Source of the DNA: an uncultured archaeon
GTDB taxonomy: Archaea > Nanobdellota > Nanobdellia > Pacearchaeales > GW2011-AR1
Direction of reading: 5' to 3'
Assembly (NCBI GenBank): GCA_903828655.1
Contig: CAIKMX010000024.1
Span: forward strand, 1-36,714
Length of the DNA stretch: 36,714 bases
The position numbers were made by a program, and so were the translations under genes. Positions within the stretch are counted from its first letter, which is position 1, and each line of letters starts with the position of its first letter. Shown piece by piece: positions 1 through 6,720 of the stretch. The notes under the pieces were generated by a model that saw only the letters and a list, made by a program, of their open reading frames with translations, was not told where the DNA came from and searched no databases.

Positions 1-13
1 TATAATAACAGAT

Positions 14-107
14 ACATTACCAAAAGAGCAGTAAATCGAGAAATCCTGCGGAACGCGGATTTTGAGCGAAGTTTAGTATCTCCAATTCATCAGTGCAAAG
101 CTCAACA
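14..107 (+). repeat. Element A copy 1 (structured intergenic repeat)
   Basis: The left flank contains ACATTACCAAA. The core hairpin has arms AAATCC (41-46) and GGATTT (57-62), followed by TGAGCGA. The right flank is the TAGTATCT...GCAAAGCTCAACAT type, also seen in copies 13 and 14. It lies upstream of the S27e gene, and an element B copy follows in its tail. Confidence 0.6.
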
Positions 108-134
108 TATTCAGAGGGTTATAACTTACTACCG

Positions 135-183
135 TAGTTTCTTTTTGAAACACCAATTTTTCTTTTCTAAAGAAAAAGAGTGT
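135..183 (+). repeat. Element B copy 1 (pyrimidine-rich hairpin repeat)
   Basis: It begins TAGTTTCTTTTTGAAACACC and ends AAAGAAAAAGAGTGT. It contains two small inverted repeats: GTTTC/GAAAC, and TTTTTCTTT/AAAGAAAAA around a CT dinucleotide. Near-identical copies lie at 14377-14428 and 24677-24736, and a reversed one at 33962-34047. It is followed by the ATTTATATGTAAAATGC box that also ends copy 3. Confidence 0.65.
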
Positions 184-250
184 ATTTATATGTAAAATGC
201 TTAAAGACACTAACAACAATCTTTAAAAACCTCCAAAATTAACCTATTTC

Positions 251-418
251 ATGGCAAAAAGCAGATTTGTAAAGGTAAGATGTTCAAAATGTAAGAACAT
301 ACAAACAATATTTGGAAAAGCATCAACAAAAGTTCGATGTTTAGGATGTGAAGGCATTCTTGCAGTTCCATCTGGCGGAAACGCAAAGATAAGAGCAAGA
401 GTAGAAGAAGTTTTATAA
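251..418 (+). CDS. rps27e: 30S ribosomal protein S27e
   Basis: A 55-residue protein beginning MAKSRFVKVRCSKCKN and ending RARVEEVL. It is a small-subunit ribosomal protein with one zinc ribbon. The two zinc knuckles CSKC and CLGC are visible, about 16 residues apart, and the length fits archaeal S27e. A TTTAAAA TATA-like sequence sits about 25 nt before the ATG, which suggests a leaderless mRNA. It is followed by aIF2alpha and Nop10, the usual archaeal cluster; the L44e gene that often precedes S27e is not present in the 250 bases upstream. The identification rests on motif, size and synteny. Confidence 0.95.
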   Translation: MAKSRFVKVRCSKCKNIQTIFGKASTKVRCLGCEGILAVPSGGNAKIRARVEEVL

Positions 419-458
419 TTCTATAATCCAAATTCTAGGTAGAACTAACACTTCTAAT

Positions 459-570
459 AAGGCTTGTAAAAAACTTAACCAATTATGCTCAAAACATAGG
501 CAATACTAAAAATTCTTCAGAGAGCGAGAAACTGTGATGAAATCCAGTTTCGAGCGACAAATAGCCTTAA
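459..570 (+). repeat. Element A copy 2
   Basis: Core hairpin GAAACTG (528-534) / CAGTTTC (545-551), a perfect 7-bp stem, bracketed by GAGCGA on both sides. An outer pair AAGGCT (459-464) / AGCCTT (563-568) closes the element. The right arm runs into CCTTAAAAACC, which is placed where the TATA box of the aIF2alpha gene should be. This copy lies inside the S27e-aIF2alpha cluster. Confidence 0.65.
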
Positions 571-594
571 AAACCAACACAATCTAATAAAATA

Positions 595-1293
595 ATGCAA
601 CAAGGAGATTTATTTTTGTGCGAAGTCGAAAAGATTGACAATAACGTAGTATTTGTAAATCTGCCAAATGGAGGGAAAGGAACAATTCTTTCTTCAGAAA
701 TAGCCCCCGGAAGAATAAAGAACATGAGACAATATGTGGTTCCAAACAAAAAAGTTGTTTGCAAGATCTTACGTCTAAGCGGAGACCACATTGATCTATC
801 ATTAAGAAGAGTCACCACAAAAGAAAGAAAAGAAGTAATGGATAAGTACAAACAAGAACAAACCTCAAAATCTGCGATACATTCTATTTTAAAAGAAAAT
901 GCAAAAGCTGTTGAAGAAAAAATTCTTTCAGACTTTCCGTCGCTGTTTGAGTTTCTAACCCAGGCAAGAGAAAAAGATTCTCTGGTGGACAAGTATATCC
1001 CCCAAGAATATCATGAAGCAATAAAAAAGATAACTCAAAAGAAAAGAAAACAGGTAGAGTTATCTCATCTTGTCAAACTTAAATGTTTGGAAGATGATGG
1101 ACTTAAAAGAATAAGAAGAATTTTCCCAACAGATGAAAGTGTAAAAATAACTTATATCTCCGCAGGAAACTTTCAGTTAAAATTATTTGCCGAAGATTTC
1201 AAAAAGGGAAAACAAGCAATGAAAGACATCCTTGACGCCATAAAAGAAAGTTCTAAGAAGAATAAATGCGAATGTGAATTCGCAGAACAATAG
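595..1293 (+). CDS. eif2a: Translation initiation factor 2 subunit alpha (aIF2alpha)
   Basis: A 232-residue protein. Residues about 3-72 form an S1 RNA-binding domain (GDLFLCEVEKI...IDLSLRRV). A helical middle part follows, then a C-terminal alpha/beta domain (about 160-225) of the kind that contacts the gamma subunit. As part of the aIF2 heterotrimer it helps deliver initiator tRNA to the ribosome. It is roughly 30 residues shorter than many archaeal homologues, mostly in the middle and at the C-terminus, as is common in reduced DPANN proteins. The likely promoter is the CCTTAAAAACC at about 565-574, inside the tail of element A copy 2. Nop10 follows after 33 nt. Confidence 0.93.
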   Translation: MQQGDLFLCEVEKIDNNVVFVNLPNGGKGTILSSEIAPGRIKNMRQYVVPNKKVVCKILRLSGDHIDLSLRRVTTKERKEVMDKYKQEQTSKSAIHSILKENAKAVEEKILSDFPSLFEFLTQAREKDSLVDKYIPQEYHEAIKKITQKKRKQVELSHLVKLKCLEDDGLKRIRRIFPTDESVKITYISAGNFQLKLFAEDFKKGKQAMKDILDAIKESSKKNKCECEFAEQ

Positions 1294-1326
1294 AAAGAAA
1301 AACTAAAATAGTAAATAAAAAATACC

Positions 1327-1473
1327 ATGTCTCTTAAAAAATGTGAAAACAAAGAGTGCAATGAATACACCCTCGCAGATATCTGTAAGAAATGTAACTC
1401 AAAAACAAAATCGCCTCATTACAAATTCAAAGATGTCCGTGATGCACCAAAGAATTTTATAAGGACGAAGTGA
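1327..1473 (+). CDS. nop10: H/ACA snoRNP protein Nop10
   Basis: A 48-residue protein, MSLKKCENKECNEYTL...PKNFIRTK. Nop10 is part of the box H/ACA pseudouridylation complex with Cbf5, Gar1 and L7Ae. Two CxxC-like pairs are visible (CENKEC is slightly spread; CKKC is regular), as are the YTL segment and the P-x-KF-x-D-x-R tail typical of archaeal Nop10. The gene follows aIF2alpha, its usual neighbour. Sequence resembling the right end of element B4 (GAAAAACTAAAATAGTAAATAA) occupies the 33-nt gap. Size, cysteines and position together make the call firm. Confidence 0.9.
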   Translation: MSLKKCENKECNEYTLADICKKCNSKTKSPHYKFKDVRDAPKNFIRTK

Positions 1474-1527
1474 TTTAATTTCTAAGAATACAATTGTGTA
1501 TTATTGAGCATTTTACATACAAAATAT

Positions 1528-2142
1528 TCAAAACAATTCTTTCTGCCCAATCTCACCTTTCACAATTTCTAAATCTTTTTCCCATAAAGGCAGAAGTTTT
1601 CGGTTATAAATTATAGCCGCAGGATGAAACAAAGGAATTAACTTTATCTTCAAGCCCTCACACTCAATCATTTTAACCTTTCCATGCAAGGAAGTGATAC
1701 CTTGTTGATCTTTCATCTTATCAACATCACATCCAGCCAAAAAAAACTTTGTCGCATAATTTCCAAGAGAACAAACCACCTTAGGTTTCATTTCACGAAT
1801 CTGTTTTAACAACCAAGGAGTATGAGCTTTAATCTCTTCAGGAAGGGGATCTCTATTCTCTGGGGGCCTGCATTTCAAAATATTTGCAATATAAACATCT
1901 TTCTTTCTAGACAATCCAACACTCTCAAGTAGTTTATCAAGATTCTTCCCCGCAGCGCCAACAAAAGGCAAACCTTGCAAATCCTCGTTACGACCCGGGG
2001 CTTCGCCCACGAAGACTATCTCGGCATCCAAACTCCCATCACCAATTACAATATTAGTGCAATTCCTAAAAAGTTCTGTTTGTTTCACAAGCTCTGCCTC
2101 CGGAAAATCAAATACATCACTTTTATTGCTTTCATTTGCCAT
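1528..2142 (-). CDS. Family-4 uracil-DNA glycosylase with an eroded Fe-S site
   Basis: A 204-residue protein that removes uracil from DNA in base excision repair. Motif 1 GEAPGRNED is at residues 46-54, followed by LPFVGAAGKNLD, NILKCRPPENR (88-97) and the C-terminal LFHPA (171-175), which is the active-site signature. Family-4 enzymes normally hold a [4Fe-4S] cluster with four cysteines: a CxxC pair near the N-terminus, the Cys of KCRPP, and one about 16 residues later. Here C28 and C91 remain, but the second Cys of the CxxC pair is missing (NCTNIV) and the last is His107 (AHTPWLL). Catalytic motifs look intact. It converges on Nop10. Confidence 0.9.
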   Translation of the reverse strand: MANESNKSDVFDFPEAELVKQTELFRNCTNIVIGDGSLDAEIVFVGEAPGRNEDLQGLPFVGAAGKNLDKLLESVGLSRKKDVYIANILKCRPPENRDPLPEEIKAHTPWLLKQIREMKPKVVCSLGNYATKFFLAGCDVDKMKDQQGITSLHGKVKMIECEGLKIKLIPLFHPAAIIYNRKLLPLWEKDLEIVKGEIGQKELF

Positions 2143-2182
2143 AACAAAGAATAAAAGGAGTATTTAATAAACATTTCCAAGA

Positions 2183-2229
2183 CAATCTTAAGGGAAAGTT
2201 GAACTTTAAGAAAACCTTGGTTGTCTTAA
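2183..2229 (+). repeat. Element C copy 1: hairpin before tRNA-Arg
   Basis: TTAAGA (2206-2211) pairs with TCTTAA (2224-2229) around a loop containing AACCTTGG. The same arrangement occurs on the minus strand at 22361-22407 with different stem bases. It ends one base before the tRNA, so it probably overlaps the tRNA promoter: AACTTTAAG is at about -25. Confidence 0.55.
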
Positions 2230-2230
2230 G

Positions 2231-2395
2231 GCCCCTATAGTTTAGTGGATAGAATATGACCTTGCGGACTACAGTTTCTTTTTAGAAAAAAGAGACTCTA
2301 GGTAGGTAGAAAAACTACAATAGTCAAGAAAGAAACTACAATAGTTTCAATCTGGCAAAAAGGTTGTGACCCAGGTTCGATTCCTGGTGGGGGCG
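2231..2395 (+). tRNA. tRNA-Arg (anticodon GCG) with a 93-nt intron
   Basis: The acceptor stem is GCCCCTA / TGGGGGC (2388-2394) with discriminator G and no encoded CCA. The T arm is CCAGG-TTCGATT-CCTGG. The anticodon stem is TGACC / GGTTG (two G-T pairs), and the anticodon GCG lies at 2264-2266 in loop TTGCGGA. The intron sits at the canonical 37/38 position. TTGC of the exon pairs with GCAA (2355-2358), leaving 3-nt bulges GGA and AAA, a bulge-helix-bulge site for the splicing endonuclease. The inferred intron is 2268-2360 and the mature tRNA is 72 nt. The helix continuing into the intron is imperfect, so the exact cut sites are an inference. Confidence 0.85.
2268..2360 (+). other. tRNA-Arg intron
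   Basis: It contains AGTTTCTTTTTT-like and AAGAAAGAAACT arms (about 2273-2284 and 2326-2337) that can pair, and two near-identical 14-nt stretches ending CTACAATAGT (2311-2324 and 2332-2345). The AGTTTCTTTTT segment resembles the start of element B. Confidence 0.7.
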
Positions 2396-2530
2396 TTTTA
2401 GCATATCGCAGATATGCTTCACCAGTAATCAACAAAGAACTTCGATTCCGAGCAAAACGCTTCGAATAACAAATAGCTTATCTAATAATTATGAGATGCA
2501 TTTTGCGAGCATGGCGGGGGCGTATTAATT
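2396..2530 (+). repeat. Region after tRNA-Arg with a partial copy of the tRNA 3' end
   Basis: The tRNA 3' end sequence (2385-2396) recurs with one mismatch at 2512-2523 (TGGCGGGGGCGT). Between them lies sequence with weak likeness to element A (CACCAGTAATC, TTCCGAGC, ATGCATTTTGC). It could be a decayed insertion at the tRNA end, but the match is only 12 nt. Confidence 0.3.
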
Positions 2531-2583
2531 TTGATAAATCTCAACTCCATAATCTTTAAAAACACTCATCTCTCAAAAATTTT

Positions 2584-3189
2584 ATGATTTCAAATAAAAA
2601 ACCAAAAAAACCAAGTAAACCCGGTAAGATAGAAGAAGTGTTAATTCAAGTTGGACTAAGAATAGCCAAGCGTGGCGAGGGCGCACTATTTGTTGTGGGA
2701 AAAGTAAAATACGAACCCCTTATAGACCAATCAGTTCCGAAGTTCAAAGCGACAGAAAATCCTAAACTTTTAGAATCTCTAGCATTAATCGATGGAGCAG
2801 TAATCCTAGATAAACAAGGCTATGTAATTGCATATGGCGTTAAGATAAAATCAAGTATGATTTTCAAAAACTATGGAACAAGACACGCCGCAGCGCTTGG
2901 AGCTTCAAAAAACGGAAATTTAGTAGTTTTAGTTTCAGAAGAAGACAAAAAAGTAAAGATTCTCAAAGACGGAAAATTAATTATGCAAATAGACGCATTG
3001 CAAAAGAACGTAGAAAAATCCGTCCACGGAGCAGTTAATATAATGGAATCCATCGGTGCAGGGACATTAGGAACAATTGGCACAGGCTTATTGGTTCCGG
3101 CATTAGGAGTTTCTCTTCTTCCAGGGATAATTGTATTCGGATCAGCATATTATCTTGGAAAGATTTTACACGGAAGACTTAGTAAATAA
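2584..3189 (+). CDS. Diadenylate cyclase (DisA_N/DAC domain), predicted c-di-AMP synthase
   Basis: A 201-residue protein. The DAC core spans about residues 30-140, with the DGA motif at 70-72 (LIDGAVILD) and GTRHAAALG at 98-106, matching the DGA and RHR motifs that bind ATP in diadenylate cyclases; the third residue of RHR is Ala here. The enzyme would join two ATP into c-di-AMP. Residues about 150-195 are strongly hydrophobic and glycine-rich, with room for one or two membrane helices, so it may be membrane-bound through its C-terminus. The N-terminus is Lys/Pro-rich. It stands alone between the tRNA and a convergent small gene. c-di-AMP in archaea is known from euryarchaeal DacZ; no effector gene was recognised here. 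Confidence 0.85.
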   Translation: MISNKKPKKPSKPGKIEEVLIQVGLRIAKRGEGALFVVGKVKYEPLIDQSVPKFKATENPKLLESLALIDGAVILDKQGYVIAYGVKIKSSMIFKNYGTRHAAALGASKNGNLVVLVSEEDKKVKILKDGKLIMQIDALQKNVEKSVHGAVNIMESIGAGTLGTIGTGLLVPALGVSLLPGIIVFGSAYYLGKILHGRLSK

Positions 3190-3223
3190 TCTTTAATCAG
3201 AGTTTAACTTCTCCGGAGAACGC

Positions 3224-3364
3224 TCATCTCACAGTCGCATTTCTTGATTTTCCACAAGCATTCTTTAACTTGCAGTTGCAGCAAATACCTGAATTCTCCG
3301 ACCATTCTTTAGTTCCAAAACATCTCCTTAACAATTCAGGGTGTAATAATCCATTCTTTACCAT
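3224..3364 (-). CDS. Small cysteine-rich protein (CFG...CxxC...C)
   Basis: A 46-residue protein, MVKNGLLHPELLRRCFGTKEW..., with the pattern CFG-x10-CCNC-x5-C. This resembles small metal-binding knuckles seen in archaeal and phage proteins. The start is chosen because a strong TATATATAAA box (about 3386-3395) lies some 25 nt upstream of this ATG; longer starts would place the TATA box inside the gene. It converges on the diadenylate cyclase gene with a 34-nt gap. Function unknown; zinc or Fe-S binding is an inference from the cysteines. Confidence 0.6.
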   Translation of the reverse strand: MVKNGLLHPELLRRCFGTKEWSENSGICCNCKLKNACGKSRNATVR

Positions 3365-3471
3365 AAAATACATGCACTTCAACACTTTATATATACTTAG
3401 ATACAAAAAATCAAACGAGATTTAACAAAAACTATCAAAAAAGAAAAAACTTATCCAAAATAAAACAAAGA

Positions 3472-3647
3472 ACATTGCCAAAATGTTAAAAACTAGTGAC
3501 ATTCATAAAAAGTCTAAGCAGGCGGAGTGCTGTGACGAAGTCCAGCACGGAGCGACTATTCACGCTCGCTTCGCTCGCTTTTATGTAACAGCACAATCCG
3601 TTCACAATTTTGTCCATTTAAATTATTCATTAGTAAAATGCTTAAAA
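3472..3647 (+). repeat. Element A copy 3
   Basis: The left flank is AACATTGCCAAAATGTTAAA. The core hairpin GTGCTG (3527-3532) / CAGCAC (3543-3548) encloses TGACGAAGTC, followed by GGAGCGA. A GC-rich extra GCTCGCTTCGCTCGC follows. The right flank is GTAACAGCACAATCCGTTCACAATTTTG, and it ends with AGTAAAATGCTTA. It stops about 16 nt before the radA stop codon. It fills the gap between radA and the small cysteine-rich gene. Confidence 0.7.
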
Positions 3648-3662
3648 ATAAAAATTTTAGAA

Positions 3663-4703
3663 TTAAATCTCAACATCCTTCAAACCATCAGTTTCAATCA
3701 TAAAAACTGTTTCATTGTCAGGCAAGTTAGGACTATCAATAAGCTTTGCAACTCTTGAATCTTTCTTTCCTCTTCTTAAATAAATTCTATAAGTAGAAGA
3801 GTGCCCAACAATATTCCCTCCAACGGCCTTCGTTGGATCTCCAAACATTTGTGCAGGATCAGACATAACCTGATTTGTAACATAAACCGCAAGATTATGT
3901 TGTTCTGCTAATTTCATTAGTTGATGCATATATCTGTTAAGTCTTTGCTGTCTATCGGCAAGCATCCCTCTTCCAGAATACTCTGCTCTAAAATGCGCAG
4001 TCAAAGAATCAATAATCATCAATCTTATAGGCTCTCCATCCTTAACCATCTCAGAAACTTTTTCAAGCAGCAGAATCTGATGATCAGAATTAAATGCTCT
4101 AGCAACTAAAATATTCTTAAGGACTTTATCAGCATTTGCGCCCATTCCTTCTGCAAACTGTCTTACTCTTTCAGGTCTAAAAGTTCCCTCTGTATCAATA
4201 TATACCGCTTTTCCTTCAGCTCCACCTTTTTCAACGGGTAACTGAACATTAACAGCCAGAGATAAAGCCAACTGAGTCTTTCCAGAACCATAAGCTCCGA
4301 AAGCCTCAGTTATCGCCTTAGTCTCTATTCCTTTTCCTCCCAGAAGATTGTCTAAATTTTTAGAGCCAGTAGTAATATTAAAAATTTCTTTTCTCTTTTC
4401 AGCAAATGCTAATCCATCAGAAAAACCCAAGTCCATCATCTTTCTCGCAGCCTGTATCGCTTTTCTAGCAGCCGCCTCCCCCATTCCAGCCATCTCAGCA
4501 AGAATTGGTGGAGTTAATACCGCCAAACCCATCAAATCAAAAATACCCGCAGCCTCAAGCTTCGCAACAGCTCCAGGACCTATTCCAGGAATATCAATAA
4601 GTTGCGGAGTTTCTTTCTCGCCAGAAGCAGAATCCTTAGACTTTTTCTTAGACTTTTTCACCTCAGTTTCAGAATCCTCAATAACTTCTTCATCGTCAGC
4701 CAT
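3663..4703 (-). CDS. radA: DNA repair and recombination protein RadA
   Basis: The archaeal RecA/Rad51 recombinase, forming nucleoprotein filaments for strand exchange. 346 residues from the chosen ATG (MADDEEVIEDSE). The N-terminal helix-hairpin-helix domain (IPGIGPGAVAKLEAAGI) follows an acidic/lysine-rich leader. Walker A is GAYGSGKTQ and Walker B LMIIDS; the C-terminal part has the DNA-binding loops (GRGMLADRQQRLN, DPTKAVGGNIVGH). A longer reading frame to 4799 exists, but CTTTATAAAAG at about 4723-4733 is a good TATA box for this ATG, so the upstream part is not coding. Element A copy 3 lies just past its stop codon. Confidence 0.97.
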   Translation of the reverse strand: MADDEEVIEDSETEVKKSKKKSKDSASGEKETPQLIDIPGIGPGAVAKLEAAGIFDLMGLAVLTPPILAEMAGMGEAAARKAIQAARKMMDLGFSDGLAFAEKRKEIFNITTGSKNLDNLLGGKGIETKAITEAFGAYGSGKTQLALSLAVNVQLPVEKGGAEGKAVYIDTEGTFRPERVRQFAEGMGANADKVLKNILVARAFNSDHQILLLEKVSEMVKDGEPIRLMIIDSLTAHFRAEYSGRGMLADRQQRLNRYMHQLMKLAEQHNLAVYVTNQVMSDPAQMFGDPTKAVGGNIVGHSSTYRIYLRRGKKDSRVAKLIDSPNLPDNETVFMIETDGLKDVEI

Positions 4704-4811
4704 CAACCCAAAAACACGCTCTCTTTTATAAAGATTTATGTGCTGAAAAATAGATGTTGCAGATGCTGTAACTCCCAGCAACACATAACATAAAAACAAA
4801 GAAAAAAAGAC

Positions 4812-4945
4812 TTAGCCAAGTATGTTAAATTACAACACATTCACAAAAATATCCTTAAAGCGAGATATCGTGACGAAGCCCGATATCGAGCGACAGTTAG
4901 GTAATGTTTCATCCGTTGACAATTTTGGCAATATAATTTTATGCA
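4812..4945 (+). repeat. Element A copy 4
   Basis: Left flank GCCAAGTATGTTAA and right flank GTAATGTTTCATCCGTTGACAATTTTGGC pair imperfectly. The core hairpin GATATCG (4864-4870) / CGATATC (4881-4887) encloses TGACGAAGCC and is followed by GAGCGA. It ends about 4 nt before the stop codon of the next minus-strand gene. Confidence 0.7.
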
Positions 4946-4948
4946 AGT

Positions 4949-5416
4949 TTATATCAACAACATCCTATAAACAAGAAACAAATCCGCGAGTAACAACAAA
5001 ACAAACATAATTTCTTCAATCAAACCCCCAGAACGAACCCCAAAACCTATCTTTCCATCCCAAAGAGGCCAAAATAATCTAACTCCTGCGGGAGTAAAAC
5101 AATCCATTATCAAGTGAGATAAATAACCAAAAGCAAACGCAATGCCCAACCATTTGTCAAAAAATGAAATAATCAAAGAAAACAACACACCAAAAAGAAT
5201 AGTATGAAACATGCCACGATGTGAAAAAACCCACTGAATAGGCCTAAAAAGTATTATCTTTCCGATAAAAGACTTCCGCGAATCAATATCTACAATAACC
5301 GTTCCAATTATAACAAAAAGCAGAAACAAAAGCTCGTTAGGGATAGCAACAACATTCAACAAGAACAATACCAAACATAAAAATACTGAAAATACAAAAT
5401 GCGTTCTTGTTAACAT
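4949..5416 (-). CDS. Membrane-bound metal-dependent hydrolase-like protein (YdjM/DUF457 type)
   Basis: 155 residues from the chosen ATG (MLTRTHFVFSVF). At least four hydrophobic segments. Conserved polar residues of the family are visible: TRTH near the N-terminus, DIDSR after the second helix, FSHRGMFHT, and GYLSHLIMDCFTPAGV. These His/Asp residues would form a metal site at the membrane face; the substrate is not known. ATG or TTG starts 18-21 nt upstream are possible, but the ATATATAATA box (about 5446-5456) favours the ATG at 5416. A distant relative, also membrane-bound, lies at 20521-20976. Confidence 0.8.
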   Translation of the reverse strand: MLTRTHFVFSVFLCLVLFLLNVVAIPNELLFLLFVIIGTVIVDIDSRKSFIGKIILFRPIQWVFSHRGMFHTILFGVLFSLIISFFDKWLGIAFAFGYLSHLIMDCFTPAGVRLFWPLWDGKIGFGVRSGGLIEEIMFVLLLLADLFLVYRMLLI

Positions 5417-5497
5417 GTTTCCTCTTTTTAACATCAATTTTTATTATATATTTTCAACTACACATTTCTTTTTAAACTATAACTATTAAAGAAAATA

Positions 5498-6055
5498 ATG
5501 CCAGAAGGAAACTATAAACTACGTCCAGATTGGAGCACTAATGCTTTCAGTGAAGCAGAGGAAGCACTATATGGGCAATGGGGATTGAAGATGATTCAAG
5601 GAAGTATGGTTCTCATACCTAATTTAAGGGGCGCGGGATTTGAAGGAATTTCTGCAAGACAGCCACAACTACTTCATGGACCCTTAACTATCACAAGAGA
5701 GGGGGTCGGATGCTACAGAGATAACTTCCCAGGACACACACAAAGAGATACAAGAACTACTGTCTCTGACGGCATAAGACAAACAGCCGCAATACTTACC
5801 TCCTCAACCGCAGACCACAACTATGAAGGACATGGAAGACCTTTCTATGAAGATACTCGAGCACTAACACAATGGGCGGAACAATTTAAGGATTGGATGA
5901 AGCTACTAAAAGAGTCAGACCCCCAAGATTTAGCTGCAATGTCAGAACCCTTCCACTACATGAGATTACTAACCAGTTTTGGATTCCCCCCAGAACGTTT
6001 TGGTTTGGAACAAGCATTTTTAGATTTCGCAAGGCCAACTGTAAAAGCTTCTTAG
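5498..6055 (+). CDS. Hypothetical protein, 185 residues
   Basis: MPEGNYKLRPDWSTNAF..., soluble, with no signal peptide or membrane segment. Not recognised. It has aromatic and Arg/His-rich stretches (GHTQRDTRTTVSDGIRQT, HNYEGHGRPFYEDTR) and a helical C-terminal third. CTTTTTAAACTAT at about -25 supports the start and a leaderless mRNA; the stretch ACACATTTCTTTTTAAA in this promoter is repeated before the HIT gene at 6112, suggesting shared promoter type or duplication. Codon use resembles its neighbours. Confidence 0.7.
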   Translation: MPEGNYKLRPDWSTNAFSEAEEALYGQWGLKMIQGSMVLIPNLRGAGFEGISARQPQLLHGPLTITREGVGCYRDNFPGHTQRDTRTTVSDGIRQTAAILTSSTADHNYEGHGRPFYEDTRALTQWAEQFKDWMKLLKESDPQDLAAMSEPFHYMRLLTSFGFPPERFGLEQAFLDFARPTVKAS

Positions 6056-6111
6056 AACTTCATGCATTTGACAACACATTTCTTTTTAAATTATATTAAA
6101 CTTAGAAAATT

Positions 6112-6720
6112 ATGGAAGAATGCGATCTCTGCAAAAGAGAAAATGAATCGTCAAGGATTCTACTAGAAACAAAAAACTTCTATGTTATGCCTACACTCGG
6201 ACAAATAATAGAAGGCTACCTAGTAATCTGCACCAAAGAACACTATATCGGTCTAAGCCATCTTCCAGAAAAACTCTTAGAAGAGTTAGAAGATTTAAAA
6301 GAAAAATGCAAAGAAGTTCTGGGAAAAGTATATACTTCTCCTTTATTTTTTGAACACGGATCGATAACGGAGTGTAACAAGGCAGGCGCTTGCATAGATC
6401 ATGCACATCTCCACGTTGTTCCATTTGAAACAGACATCTTTGAAGACATAGCAAAAAATTTCAAACCTAGAAAAATATCTAATCTAAAGGAAGTAAGAAT
6501 TCAAAATGAAAGACAGGTTCCTTATCTTTATTACGAGAATCAAAAAGGTGACAAATATGTATTTGAAATAAACTCTATAATCCCCTCGCAGTATCTTAGA
6601 CAAGTGATATCCTCAAAAACCAAGGAACCTTTTAAATGGGATTGGAGAACATATCCTCAAGAAGAATTAGTAAAAAAATCGGTAGAAAAGCTAAAACCCT
6701 TATTTAAAAAATTCTATTAA
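6112..6720 (+). CDS. HIT-family nucleotide hydrolase/transferase
   Basis: A 202-residue protein. CDLC at residues 4-7 is the usual N-terminal zinc knuckle half of HIT proteins. The histidine triad HAHLHVVPF (His97, His99, His101) gives the nucleotide-binding and catalytic site; GYLVICTKEHY is the upstream beta strand and loop. The C-terminal 80 residues (after about 120) form an extra domain absent from the minimal HIT fold, so this may be closer to the HIT/GalT-like proteins of about 200 residues than to Hint. The exact substrate cannot be told. Its stop codon abuts that of the convergent RPA-like gene with no spacer. Confidence 0.88.
   Translation: MEECDLCKRENESSRILLETKNFYVMPTLGQIIEGYLVICTKEHYIGLSHLPEKLLEELEDLKEKCKEVLGKVYTSPLFFEHGSITECNKAGACIDHAHLHVVPFETDIFEDIAKNFKPRKISNLKEVRIQNERQVPYLYYENQKGDKYVFEINSIIPSQYLRQVISSKTKEPFKWDWRTYPQEELVKKSVEKLKPLFKKFY

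Noticed and set aside
567-992. Open frame of 141 codons opposite the aIF2alpha gene
   Set aside because: Antisense shadow of a firmly identified gene; Ser/Phe-rich composition typical of shadows.
3483-3758. Open frame of 91 codons on the plus strand
   Set aside because: It covers element A copy 3 and the antisense of the radA 3' end.
3663-4799. Longer RadA with 32 extra N-terminal residues
   Set aside because: A TATA box lies inside the extension and the extra part is hydrophobic and unlike RadA.
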